The position numbers and the translations under genes are program-made. A DNA stretch of 37,797 nucleotides from GWA1-39-11 sp964360265 (GTDB lineage: Bacteria; Patescibacteriota; Microgenomatia; Levybacterales; GWA1-39-11), in NCBI GenBank assembly GCA_964360265.1, contig CAYHUY010000007.1:1-37797 (forward strand), read 5' to 3'. Positions 9,131 to 17,169 of the stretch are shown here, piece by piece; position 1 is the stretch's first letter, and every line of letters starts with the position of its first letter. Below the pieces are notes generated by a model. The model did not search any database, was not told the origin of the DNA, and saw nothing but the letters and a program-made list of their open reading frames with translations.

Positions 9131-10978
9131 ATGAGGAAGATTTTATGTGTGATTGTAATTTTAATTGTCTATCGAGCAATATTTATAAACTTAGAGCTTA
9201 TTGGCGGAGACTGGCCTTACTATTTTAAAGAATATCTTGATAGTTTCAGCCTACCTACAATTTGGAATCCCCTCTGGCCTACAGGTTTGGGCGGAAACCA
9301 GGCGATTATTTTGCCTCTAAAACTATATCTGCATCTTGTTGTGATGATTTTCGTGAACACTCTTGGGATTCCGTGGGCAATAGTTCAGAAGGTATTTTTC
9401 TTCTGGCTATTTTTAGGACTAGCAATTTACTCAAGCTACAAGTTTACAAAGTCATGGATCGGGGTATTAATTTACACAACGAATACCTGGATTTTACTAG
9501 TCCTATCAGGAGGTCAAATAGGGATAGCGCTGGCTTACGCAATAGCACCACTTGTTTTACATAAGCTAATAGAACTGGTTCGCAGTTCGCAGTTCGCAGT
9601 TCGCAGTTCGCTAATTGCGTCTTTGATTATCGCGATTCAAATGATGCTTGATATTCGTGTTGCTTTCCTAACCATCATGGTGGTTTTGAGCTACATTGTT
9701 TTCCATCATTTTCTAATCAGCCGAATCAACCTCAAACTATTAACTATTAACTATTCACTATTAGCTATCTCTGCCGTATTCCTCCATACCTTCTGGATTC
9801 TGCCAAGCGTTTTTATTGCCTTAAAAGGAGGCAACGTAGCAAGTATCGTTGACACAAGTGCTGCAAGTCTTGAGTTTTTAAGTTTTGCGAAATTTGAGAA
9901 TTCCCTATCTTTGCTCCACCCTAATTGGCCGGAAAATATTTTCGGAAAAGTTGCTTTTATGAGGCCAGAGTTTCTAGTAATACCAACTGTTGCCTTCGCT
10001 TTCTTACTCTTTAGAAATTCAAAATCCGAAATTAAAAAAGGTAAAACAATTTTGTTTTTTGCAATTCTTGGATTGATTGGGGCATTTTTGGCTAAAGGAA
10101 CACATGAGCCATTTGGGGAAGTATTTAGTTGGTTATATTCGAATATTCCAGGGTTCAATCTGTTCCGTGATCCCGTGAAGTTTTATGTTTTGATTGCTCT
10201 TTCATATTCACTTCTTATTCCCTATTCAATCGAACATTTAGGTAAGTTGAAAAAGATAGCTCCGTTTGTTTTCATTATATTTTGGATATACCTGTCTCTA
10301 CCTTTTATTACGGGTTCGAACTCGGGAATATTTAAGGCACGAACTGTACCGACAGAATATGCTAGCTTAAGGAATCTTTTAGTCTCGGATAATAGATTCT
10401 CAAGAACTTTATGGGTTCCAAGTGTCCAACGATTCGGATTCGTCTCAGATACTCACTCAGCTCTTTCTGCCCAAGATTTATTCGGGTATGAAAATTCCGT
10501 ATCTCAATTTAAAAGACCTGGCACAGAAAGCATGCTTCAAAATATGTCTGTCAAATATGTAATTATTCCGTATGATTCGGAAGGCGAAATATTTTTAAAT
10601 GATCGAAAGTACGATGAGCGCGAATACTTGGAAGTTATAAAAAAACTCGGCGAAGTATCATGGCTGCATAAGATGAATGGGTTTGGCAAGATGGTAGTAT
10701 ACGAAATTTCAAATCCAAAGCCCCACATATGGTCGTCAGAGGACAAATTAATTTTTGCAGAAACGTTCGATAACAATTGGTATACGAGGACGAATGGTAG
10801 AAGGATACAATCTAAGCCGTACGGACGACTCAATAGTTTTAATATATCCAAAAGCGAACAAGACTCTGTAATTTTTCAATACGAACCCCAAAAATGGGCA
10901 ACAATCGGATATATAATAAGCGGTTTAACAATGCTTTCTGTTTTGGGCGCTATTGGTATTTTTTTAAGAAGGAAGTGA
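9131..10978 (+). CDS. GT-C/YfhO-like integral membrane protein, shorter third paralogue
   Basis: About 615 residues from ATG 9131. I preferred this to the TTG at 9116 because GAGG at 9118-9121 sits 9 nt upstream. After a first helix comes GGDWPYYF (D27), equivalent to the acidic GT-C loop motif, then about ten helices, a loop with NLFRDPVKFYVL similar to the FRS...KF loops of the two larger paralogues, a soluble region, and a last helix preceded by YEPQKWATIGYII. It lacks most of the long soluble region of the larger proteins. Two 7-bp tandem arrays (9579-9611 and 9737-9768) are read through in frame in loops near membrane helices. Its 3' end overlaps the convergent aminotransferase-fold gene by 29 bp. 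Confidence 0.8.
   Translation: MRKILCVIVILIVYRAIFINLELIGGDWPYYFKEYLDSFSLPTIWNPLWPTGLGGNQAIILPLKLYLHLVVMIFVNTLGIPWAIVQKVFFFWLFLGLAIYSSYKFTKSWIGVLIYTTNTWILLVLSGGQIGIALAYAIAPLVLHKLIELVRSSQFAVRSSLIASLIIAIQMMLDIRVAFLTIMVVLSYIVFHHFLISRINLKLLTINYSLLAISAVFLHTFWILPSVFIALKGGNVASIVDTSAASLEFLSFAKFENSLSLLHPNWPENIFGKVAFMRPEFLVIPTVAFAFLLFRNSKSEIKKGKTILFFAILGLIGAFLAKGTHEPFGEVFSWLYSNIPGFNLFRDPVKFYVLIALSYSLLIPYSIEHLGKLKKIAPFVFIIFWIYLSLPFITGSNSGIFKARTVPTEYASLRNLLVSDNRFSRTLWVPSVQRFGFVSDTHSALSAQDLFGYENSVSQFKRPGTESMLQNMSVKYVIIPYDSEGEIFLNDRKYDEREYLEVIKKLGEVSWLHKMNGFGKMVVYEISNPKPHIWSSEDKLIFAETFDNNWYTRTNGRRIQSKPYGRLNSFNISKSEQDSVIFQYEPQKWATIGYIISGLTMLSVLGAIGIFLRRK
9579..9611 (+). repeat. 7-bp tandem array, unit TTCGCAG, 4.7 copies, in frame
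   Basis: Units at 9579, 9586, 9593 and 9600 are identical, with a partial fifth ending at 9611. The array is read as VRSSQFAVRSS in a loop of the GT-C protein. Because 7 is not a multiple of 3, three units are needed to return to the same frame. Confidence 0.95.
9737..9768 (+). repeat. 7-bp tandem array, unit CTATTAA, about 4.5 copies, in frame
   Basis: Units are CTATTAA (9737), CTATTAA (9744), CTATTCA (9751), CTATTAG (9758), then a partial CTAT. It is read as LLTINYSLLAI. The third unit differs exactly where an unchanged unit would place TAA in frame. Confidence 0.93.
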
Positions 10979-12167
10979 ATGTTCGCTCAAGTTTTTCAAG
11001 ATGTTGATCTCTCATTCCGTGGTGGCAGCCGACAATAAGGCCTCTTTCAAATATCTCATTTGTTACAGGACATTTATTTGCGGAAATTCTGTATGGAATA
11101 TTTTTAAACCCGGGGTGCTTTAAAATGTTGCCCGTAAATACGGGGCGTGTTTGAATATTATTGCCTTCAAGATACGTAACAATATCAAGCCTCGAGAATG
11201 GAGAGCCCTTTGTGATAGTGAGTGGAAATGCAAGCCATTGAGTTTCAACATCTTTTAGTTGTTTAGGTAAAATGAAAAAATTAGTATATTTTGAGAAAAA
11301 ATGCAAGAGTCGTGAAAAGTTATGTGATCTTGTTTTCCTAAATTTCGGTAGTTTATCAAGTTGTGCATTTGCAAAAGCGGCAGTAATTTCTGGAGCTAAA
11401 AAATTATATCCAATTTCCGAGAAGACAAACTTTGCATCATATGGAATTTTACCTAATTTTACTTTAAAGCGTTTTAAAATATCTTCGGACTCTTGAAATA
11501 CGGATGAGTTTCTCCCCCAACCACGAAGCACTTTTGCTCGCGTGTACCATTCAGGATTATTTACTAGAATCATTCCACCGTTGCCGGCAGCGGTAATAAT
11601 ATGAGAACCAAAAAAACTGGTTGTTGTAATATCAGTGTATGTTCCTGTTGGCTTTCCTTGAAATTTTGCACCGTACGTATCGCAAGAATCTTCGACGAAG
11701 AACAGTTTATATTTCTTTGTTAATTTTCTTAGCCTTGCCAAATCAGGGACATTGCCTAGAAGTAGTGGAATCATAATTGCCCGTGTCTTCTTTGTAATCA
11801 TAGATTCAACCTGATTGACATTAATTACATATGTCCCTGGCTCAACGTCAACAAATACAGGAATTAGTCCTTTTTTAAGAATTGGAGAGACGGTTGTTGA
11901 GAAAGTTAGGAGGGGAGTTATAACTTCAGAACCTTCAGGAAGGTTTAATAACTCAAACGCTAAAAGATTTGCTGATGAACCTGAGTTAACCATTGTGGCA
12001 AATCTCTTGCCAAAGTACTTTGTAGACCTTTCCTCAAATTCATAGGTTTCTACTCCTGTGTTTGTTCTGCGTTCATTTAACACAGCCAAAACTCTTTTAG
12101 TTTCGTGATCATCATGAACGGCAAGAGCGTAAGGTACGCGAAGGTCATTAGGCGAATTCTTCTTCAT
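10950..12167 (-). CDS. DegT/DnrJ/EryC1/StrS-fold PLP enzyme, probable sugar 3-dehydrase (RfbH/ColD-like)
   Basis: A 405-residue type I PLP-fold protein. It has GSSAN (about 63-67), EDSCDTYGAKFQGKPTGTY (about 159-177) and the loop SFFGSHIITAAGNGGM (about 184-199). In ordinary sugar aminotransferases this loop is SF..TKN.T.GEGG, with Lys forming the PLP Schiff base. Here there is no Lys and a His (H189) lies at or next to that place, as in the RfbH and ColD dehydrases that remove the 3-OH from 4-keto-6-deoxy sugars. The gene is divergent from the heptose operon and probably acts after the dehydratase encoded at 13603. A plain aminotransferase role is unlikely but not excluded, since the alignment needs a one-residue gap. 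Confidence 0.78.
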   Translation of the reverse strand: MKKNSPNDLRVPYALAVHDDHETKRVLAVLNERRTNTGVETYEFEERSTKYFGKRFATMVNSGSSANLLAFELLNLPEGSEVITPLLTFSTTVSPILKKGLIPVFVDVEPGTYVINVNQVESMITKKTRAIMIPLLLGNVPDLARLRKLTKKYKLFFVEDSCDTYGAKFQGKPTGTYTDITTTSFFGSHIITAAGNGGMILVNNPEWYTRAKVLRGWGRNSSVFQESEDILKRFKVKLGKIPYDAKFVFSEIGYNFLAPEITAAFANAQLDKLPKFRKTRSHNFSRLLHFFSKYTNFFILPKQLKDVETQWLAFPLTITKGSPFSRLDIVTYLEGNNIQTRPVFTGNILKHPGFKNIPYRISANKCPVTNEIFERGLIVGCHHGMRDQHLEKLERTFTSFLKKYQ

Positions 12168-12183
12168 AGAGTATAGGTTTAAG

Positions 12184-12213
12184 ATTATAACAATTGACTT
12201 GTTGTATTGGCAA
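12184..12213 (-). promoter_or_regulatory. Minus-strand promoter for the DegT-fold gene
   Basis: On the minus strand, TTGCCA (12213-12208) and TATAAT (12189-12184) are separated by 18 bp. Predicted transcription start is near 12177, about 10 nt before the ATG at 12167. A TATACT even closer to the ATG is a weaker alternative. Confidence 0.5.
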
Positions 12214-12226
12214 GACCAATTGTTAT
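12187..12226. repeat. 10-bp inverted repeat between divergent promoters
   Basis: ATAACAATTG (12187-12196) and CAATTGTTAT (12217-12226) are perfect reverse complements with a 20-bp spacer. They overlap the -10 regions of both divergent promoters, so this could be an operator for a dimeric regulator or a symmetric promoter. Confidence 0.7.
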
Positions 12227-12229
12227 ACT
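12202..12229 (+). promoter_or_regulatory. Plus-strand promoter for GT2-gmhB, near-leaderless
   Basis: TTGTAT (12202-12207), 16-bp spacer, TATACT (12224-12229), then 8 nt to the ATG at 12238. No Shine-Dalgarno site fits between them, so the transcript should start at or just before the start codon. Confidence 0.55.
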
Positions 12230-12237
12230 ATTACCCA

Positions 12238-12966
12238 ATGAATTACAAGAACATATCTGTTTTTCTGCCCGTTTTTAATGAAGGAGAAAATATAGAGGAA
12301 TCTGTTTTATCAATAAAAAAATATCTTCAGAAACGATTTAAGGATTTTGAGATACTAGTAATTAGTGATGGTAGTACTGATAATACCAATAAGATTGTTC
12401 GCGGGCTTTCAAAAAAAGATAAGCGAATTAAATTGTTCGCTCGCGATAAGAGATTAGGATATGGAGCAGGTCTCAAAACTGGGTTTAAACATTCATCAAA
12501 AGATTTAATTTTCTATACTGACGCTGATAATCAATTTAATATTGAAGAGATGGATAGGCTTTTTCCGTTGTTGAATCGATACGATATCGTAAGTGCGTAT
12601 AGAATCAACAGAAAAGATCCCTTAATGCGAATTTTTGTTGCGAATGTATACAATTTATTGGTAAGAATAATATTCGGACTTAAAATAAAAGATGTCGATG
12701 CCTCTTTTAAACTTTATAAGAGAGAAGTATTTGACAAAATGAAACTCGTAACGAATACCGGACTAACGGATGCTGAGGCATTGATAAAAGCGCAAAAACT
12801 TGGATTTAAAATCGGCCAAATCGGGGTGCGTCACTATCCAAGACTTTATGGTCGAACGTCATACGAGGTGGGTGCAAGAAATAAAATTATTGCTTTTGTT
12901 CGACCCAAAGTAGTTCTTGATATATTGCGCGAAATGAAAACCTTATGGTTAGACCTTAAAAAATGA
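12238..12966 (+). CDS. GT2 glycosyltransferase, dolichyl/polyprenyl-phosphate mannosyltransferase-like
   Basis: About 242 residues from ATG 12238. The TTG at 12199 would add a stretch lying inside the promoter and is rejected. GT-A features are SVFLPVFNEGENIEESV at the N-terminus, the ISDGSTDNT nucleotide-binding segment, FYTDADNQF as the metal-binding DxD region, and DVDASFKLYKREVF typical of DPM1/Ppm-like enzymes. No C-terminal membrane helices are present. Such enzymes make polyprenyl-phosphate sugars, the donors used by GT-C proteins, which fits the several GT-C genes in this window. The next gene (gmhB) overlaps by 4 bp. Confidence 0.88.
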   Translation: MNYKNISVFLPVFNEGENIEESVLSIKKYLQKRFKDFEILVISDGSTDNTNKIVRGLSKKDKRIKLFARDKRLGYGAGLKTGFKHSSKDLIFYTDADNQFNIEEMDRLFPLLNRYDIVSAYRINRKDPLMRIFVANVYNLLVRIIFGLKIKDVDASFKLYKREVFDKMKLVTNTGLTDAEALIKAQKLGFKIGQIGVRHYPRLYGRTSYEVGARNKIIAFVRPKVVLDILREMKTLWLDLKK

Positions 12967-13571
12967 AAAAGTTTATTGAACAAATATACAGAAAAAACAA
13001 AAATTATGAGGGAATTGTGTTTTTGGATAGGGATGGAACAATCAACGAAGAAGTTGACTATCTTAACTCCGAAATGCAGACTAAAATTCTTCCGACTGTA
13101 GTGAGGGGGATTCAAATTTTAAATAAAAAGAGAATTGCGGTGGTTGTTATTACAAACCAACCGGTTATTGCCAGGGGATTGATTACTATTGATGAGTTAA
13201 AGAAAATTAATGATACTTTGTTTGAAGATCTTAAGAAAGAGGGTGCATTTATCGACGCAATTTATTCTTGCCCGCACCATCCAGAAACGAATCATTCAGA
13301 TATTCCTCCCCACGCAATGAAATTTCGAATCGAATGCGATTGTAGAAAACCCGGCCTTGCTATGTATAAAAAAGCGATAAGTGATTTTGGTTTGAAAAAA
13401 ATATTGGGTGCAATAGGAGATCAGACAAAAGATGTTGTTGCTGGTAAAAATCTTGGAATACGTAGTGTGATAGTTAAAACAGGATATGCAGGGCAGGATG
13501 GAATTCATGATGTCGCCCCTGATTTTATTTGTAATAATTTCCTCAGTGCAGTCAACGCATTATTGCAATAG
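12963..13571 (+). CDS. gmhB: D-glycero-D-manno-heptose-1,7-bisphosphate 7-phosphatase
   Basis: A 202-residue cytoplasmic HAD phosphatase. FLDRDGTINEE supplies the nucleophile and acid/base Asp pair (D22, D24), VVITNQPVIARG is motif II, CPHHP (about 103-107) and CDCRKP (about 125-130) form the zinc site typical of GmhB, and GDQTKDV is the metal-binding motif. It removes the 7-phosphate from heptose bisphosphate after the kinase HddA, leaving heptose 1-phosphate for the nucleotidyltransferase. The N-terminus carries about 16 extra residues before the first strand. It overlaps the GT2 gene by 4 bp and lies directly before the promoter of the rest of the heptose operon. Confidence 0.92.
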   Translation: MKKFIEQIYRKNKNYEGIVFLDRDGTINEEVDYLNSEMQTKILPTVVRGIQILNKKRIAVVVITNQPVIARGLITIDELKKINDTLFEDLKKEGAFIDAIYSCPHHPETNHSDIPPHAMKFRIECDCRKPGLAMYKKAISDFGLKKILGAIGDQTKDVVAGKNLGIRSVIVKTGYAGQDGIHDVAPDFICNNFLSAVNALLQ

Positions 13572-13590
13572 AAAACTTCTTTGATATACT
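13563..13590 (+). promoter_or_regulatory. Promoter for the heptose operon
   Basis: TTGCAA (13563-13568), 16-bp spacer, TATACT (13585-13590), 12 nt before the ATG at 13603. This predicts a leader of only about 5 nt with no room for a ribosome binding site. Confidence 0.5.
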
Positions 13591-13602
13591 AAGGCGCATA
13601 AC

Positions 13603-14589
13603 ATGCTAAAGCAAAAAAACGTTCTAATTACAGGAATCACAGGTTTTGTTGGAAGCCATCTGGCGGACTACTTACTTGCAAACACAAAGTATAAGATATT
13701 TGGTCTAAAACGCGTTAACTCATCTCTTAGAAACATCAATCATATTTTAAATAATGTCGAACTAATAAATGGAGACCTTATCGACCAGACGAGCCTTGTA
13801 AAAGTTTTAAGAATTTCAAAACCTGACTATATTTATCATCTGGGAGCGTTATCATGGGTTACCCCTTCTTGGGACATGCCAGCAGCATACATGCAGGTCA
13901 ATGCAATTGGAACTATTAATTTATTCGAAGCGCTTCGACTTACTAACCAAAAACCTCGAATTTTGATTTCCTGCACACCGGAAGAGTATGGAAACGTACC
14001 AAAAAATAAAATTCCAATAACTGAAGAAACAGAACTTGCGCCTGTAAATTTGTATGCCGCAGGCAAGGTTGCTCAAGACGCGGTTTGCCAAGCATACGCG
14101 GCTTCGTACAGATTCAAAGTAATTCGAACTCGCGCATTTAATCATGAGGGTCCAAGACGCGATATTTTGGGAGCGCTTGCCTCTTTTGCCTATCAAATTG
14201 CCCGAATCGAACGGGGTTTGCAAAAACCTGTTGTTGAAGTTGGAAATCTTTCCGCAAAACGGAACTTTACGGATGTTAGAGATATGGTTCGCGCATACCA
14301 TCTTGCAATGGAAAAAGGAATTCCCGGAGAGTTGTATCTAATCGGTACCGATCAGATCTATACAATCGAACAGTGTCTGAAAATGCTAATTTCGCTTTCG
14401 AGCGAAAAAAAGAAAATAAAACACAAGGTTGTTCGTGAGCGTGTTAGGCCAACAGAGTTGCGATTATTGATCGGAAAATTCGACAAGTTTGAAAAACAAA
14501 CCGGCTGGAAGCCTGAGATTTCTTTTCGCGAAACTATTCAATCGATCCTTGATTATTGGAGAGACTTTATAGATCAGGGTCGCTATTAA
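13603..14589 (+). CDS. GDP-mannose 4,6-dehydratase-like SDR enzyme
   Basis: A 328-residue extended SDR. GITGFVG (11-17) is the NAD(P) glycine motif, SCTPEEYG (123-130) carries the catalytic Thr and Glu of dehydratases, YAAGK (Y151, K155) is the YxxxK pair, and RAFNHEGPRR (177-186) matches the NHEGPRRG-like signature of Gmd. Gmd converts GDP-mannose to GDP-4-keto-6-deoxymannose; the related DmhA enzymes act on GDP-manno-heptose. Surrounded by heptose genes, the heptose substrate is quite possible, but GDP-mannose is also available from the guanylyltransferase at 32421. The enzyme is somewhat shorter than canonical Gmd, so a 4-reductase (Rmd-like) remains an alternative. Confidence 0.82.
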   Translation: MLKQKNVLITGITGFVGSHLADYLLANTKYKIFGLKRVNSSLRNINHILNNVELINGDLIDQTSLVKVLRISKPDYIYHLGALSWVTPSWDMPAAYMQVNAIGTINLFEALRLTNQKPRILISCTPEEYGNVPKNKIPITEETELAPVNLYAAGKVAQDAVCQAYAASYRFKVIRTRAFNHEGPRRDILGALASFAYQIARIERGLQKPVVEVGNLSAKRNFTDVRDMVRAYHLAMEKGIPGELYLIGTDQIYTIEQCLKMLISLSSEKKKIKHKVVRERVRPTELRLLIGKFDKFEKQTGWKPEISFRETIQSILDYWRDFIDQGRY

Positions 14590-14590
14590 C

Positions 14591-16189
14591 ATGCGAGTAT
14601 TAATAACCGGAATCAATGGCTTTATTGGAAAACATCTTTCTGAAAAATTAACAGAGCGTGGACATAAAGTTTTAGGGCTTGAAAACAAAGAGGATGGAGT
14701 TCTTAACAAAAAACTGGTGGAGCAAAAGGTTCGCGGTGCAGAAATTATTGTCCATCTTGCGGCTTTAACCTCGCATGAAAATATCGTTGATAGAAAATTC
14801 GAAACGCTTGAGACAAATTTCATTGGCACAAAAAATGTTTTAGACGCGTTTATTAGATCCAAACAGGCTTGCAAGTTTTTGTTCGCTTCAACAGGAAAAG
14901 TTTATGGCAAAATAGTTCGCTTGCCGATTGCAGAGGGCCATCCAACAAATCCCCTAAATATTTTAGGGAAATCAAAACTTATTACTGAAAGATTAATTGA
15001 TTTTTATGCTAATGAAAAACAGGAATTTGTAATTTTCCGAATTTTTCAGGTTTATGGGCCGGGACAAAAAGAAAATTTTTTGATCCCGGCAATTCTTACG
15101 CAAGTTAATTCGGGAAAGAAAGAAATTACATTAGGAGATATAAACGCAAAAAGAGATTATGTTTATATTGATGATGTAATCGATGCTTTTGTTCGTGCGA
15201 TCGAAAAAAAGGGAAAGAAGGGTTTACCCCGATTAAATCGGGGCTTATCTATCTATAATATCTGTACAGGAATTGGATTGAGTGCTTATGATATTGTAAA
15301 AATGGTAGGGAAAATAAAAGGAATAAAAATAAAAATCAAAGTAAATAAGAGCCTTTTAAGACAGGATGAAATGGATCAGGAGTATGGATCTTTTGATAAA
15401 GCAAAAAAGGAATTAGGATGGGAGCCAAGAGTTAGTCTTGAAGATGGATTAGGGAGACTTTTAGTTAAAAAAGCAAGAAAAAACAATTTACAGGCAGTAG
15501 TTTTAGCAGGAGGAAAAGGAACAAGGATGCAGGATAACTATCCCAATACCCCAAAATTGTTGATTCCAATAGGAAAGAAACCATTTTTAGACCATCTGGT
15601 AAATTACCTGATGGAAAACGACTGTCAAAGCGTAATCATATGCACGGGGTACCTAGGAGATAAAGTTGAAGATTATATTAACAAAAGAAGATATCCGATT
15701 TCAGTAAGACTATCAAGGGAAAAGGGTAGACTTCTTGGTACTGGAGGCGCCTTAAATTCGATTGAGGACTTGATTGGGAAGGACTTCTTTTTATTATTTG
15801 GCGATGTATATACAAGAATTAACTTAAAAAAAATGTTCACGTTTCATAAAAAAAAGAAAGCAGTAATTACCGCCGTGATTCACAAGAGTAAACATCCTGA
15901 AGATTCAAATCTTGTTCAATTCAATTCTCATGGGAGAATAATAAAAATATTTAACAAACCTCACTCAAAAATTCCTAAAAACCCTTATAATCTTGCAGCT
16001 GCATATTTAATTAGTAAAAAAATAAAAAAATATTTACTTCCTAAATCACGATATGATTTTGAACTTGATCTTTTGCCAAAATTGCTTGATGAAAACGTTC
16101 CGATATATGGTTATAATACGGATGAATTCATAATGGATATTGGAACGCCAGAAAGATTGGCAAAAGCAAAAAAATTACTTCATAAATGA
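14591..16189 (+). CDS. Fusion: SDR epimerase/reductase domain + HddC-like heptose-1-P guanylyltransferase
   Basis: A 532-residue two-domain protein. Residues 1 to about 295 are an extended SDR: GINGFIG at 7-13, HLAALTS at 55-61, STGKVYG at 100-106, YGPGQ near 155-159. At the active-site YxxxK, the sequence is LGKSK, so L125 replaces Tyr while K129 remains. Residues from about 300 are a sugar-1-phosphate nucleotidyltransferase: VVLAGGKGTRM, TPKLLIPIGKKPFL, GTGGAL, and FIMDIGTPERL near the end, most like HddC (D-glycero-alpha-D-manno-heptose 1-phosphate guanylyltransferase). A 17-bp palindrome at 15227-15243 lies in the SDR domain. Upstream spacing is 1 bp, and the stop overlaps hddA as ATGA. 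Confidence 0.85.
   Translation: MRVLITGINGFIGKHLSEKLTERGHKVLGLENKEDGVLNKKLVEQKVRGAEIIVHLAALTSHENIVDRKFETLETNFIGTKNVLDAFIRSKQACKFLFASTGKVYGKIVRLPIAEGHPTNPLNILGKSKLITERLIDFYANEKQEFVIFRIFQVYGPGQKENFLIPAILTQVNSGKKEITLGDINAKRDYVYIDDVIDAFVRAIEKKGKKGLPRLNRGLSIYNICTGIGLSAYDIVKMVGKIKGIKIKIKVNKSLLRQDEMDQEYGSFDKAKKELGWEPRVSLEDGLGRLLVKKARKNNLQAVVLAGGKGTRMQDNYPNTPKLLIPIGKKPFLDHLVNYLMENDCQSVIICTGYLGDKVEDYINKRRYPISVRLSREKGRLLGTGGALNSIEDLIGKDFFLLFGDVYTRINLKKMFTFHKKKKAVITAVIHKSKHPEDSNLVQFNSHGRIIKIFNKPHSKIPKNPYNLAAAYLISKKIKKYLLPKSRYDFELDLLPKLLDENVPIYGYNTDEFIMDIGTPERLAKAKKLLHK
15227..15243. repeat. In-frame palindrome CCCCGATTAAATCGGGG
   Basis: CCCCGATT pairs with AATCGGGG around a central A. It is translated as PRLNRG inside a loop of the SDR domain of the fusion protein and looks like a short insertion in an otherwise family-like sequence. 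Confidence 0.8.
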
Positions 16190-17169
16190 TAATTTCCAGG
16201 ACTCCCCTCCGCATTAGTTTTGTCGGCGGAGGATCTGATATTCCTGCCTATTACAACCAAAGCCCTGGGGCTGTAGTGTCAGCTGCGATAAATAAGTACA
16301 TATACATAACAGTTAATAAGAAATTCGATAAGAGAATCCGCGCTTCTTATTCAAAGACAGAAAATGTTGACAATGCTTCCCAGATAGAACATCCATTAAT
16401 TCGCGAATGTTTAAAAAAGGTAGGCATAGAGCGGGGAATTGAAGTGACATCCATGTCCGATATTCCAGGAGAAGGTACGGGTCTTGGATCATCAAGTTCT
16501 TATACCGTAGGGCTTTTGAACGCTTTGTACGCGTACGTAGGAAAGTACGCTTCTGCTGAAAAACTGGCGAAAGAAGCATGTGAGATAGAAATTGATATTC
16601 TTAAAGATCCCATTGGTAAACAAGACCAATACATCGCGGCATACGGAGGGCTTCAATTCATCCAATTTTTATCAGATGGGAATGTAGACGTAAGTCCTAT
16701 TATATGTTCGCCGGATATTAAGAGAAAGCTTGGAGAGAATTGTTTGCTCCTATATACCGGTTTGACTCGCTCAAGCGGTACTATTTTGTCAAAGCAAAGT
16801 AAGAATATGGAAAGCGACGTTGATAAGCGGGTAATTATGATCCAGATGGTAGCGCTTGCGCATGAAATGCAAAGACAATTCAATAATGATTCGATCGTTG
16901 ACTTTGGAGAATTGCTTCATGGGAACTGGTTGTTAAAACGGAAAATGGCAGGAGGCGTAACAACAGAACAAATAGATAAATGGTATGCGCTTGCGAGGAA
17001 AAATGGCGTAGAAGGCGGAAAGATATTGGGAGCAGGAGGCGGAGGTTTTTTATTGCTCTATGCTAAAAAGAGAAATCATGCTAAAATACTCGCAAGTTTG
17101 AAAAATTTGGTAATTCACGATTTTAAATTCGAACCTCAAGGAAGCAAAATTATTTTTGTAAGTGAATAA
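16186..17169 (+). CDS. hddA: D-glycero-alpha-D-manno-heptose-7-phosphate kinase (GHMP family)
   Basis: A 327-residue cytoplasmic GHMP kinase. The N-terminal SRTPLRISFVGGGSDIP is the HddA signature. DIPGEGTGLGSSSS (about 92-105) is the GHMP ATP-binding loop, PIGKQDQYIAAYGG (about 142-155) carries the catalytic and sugar-contacting residues typical of HddA and fucokinase relatives, and GAGGGGFLLL near the C-terminus is the third GHMP motif. It phosphorylates D-glycero-D-manno-heptose 7-phosphate at O1 in the GDP-heptose route. ATGA overlap upstream and TAATG overlap downstream make it part of a tightly coupled operon with HddC-like, GmhA and a small membrane protein. Confidence 0.9.
   Translation: MIISRTPLRISFVGGGSDIPAYYNQSPGAVVSAAINKYIYITVNKKFDKRIRASYSKTENVDNASQIEHPLIRECLKKVGIERGIEVTSMSDIPGEGTGLGSSSSYTVGLLNALYAYVGKYASAEKLAKEACEIEIDILKDPIGKQDQYIAAYGGLQFIQFLSDGNVDVSPIICSPDIKRKLGENCLLLYTGLTRSSGTILSKQSKNMESDVDKRVIMIQMVALAHEMQRQFNNDSIVDFGELLHGNWLLKRKMAGGVTTEQIDKWYALARKNGVEGGKILGAGGGGFLLLYAKKRNHAKILASLKNLVIHDFKFEPQGSKIIFVSE

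Noticed and set aside
12194..12199. TTGACT as the -35 of the GT2-gmhB promoter
   Set aside because: It is 24 bp from the TATACT -10, too far; TTGTAT at 12202 has a normal 16-bp spacer.
16313..16883. Minus-strand ORFs inside hddA
   Set aside because: They are antisense shadows of strongly conserved GHMP kinase motifs and have no start signals.
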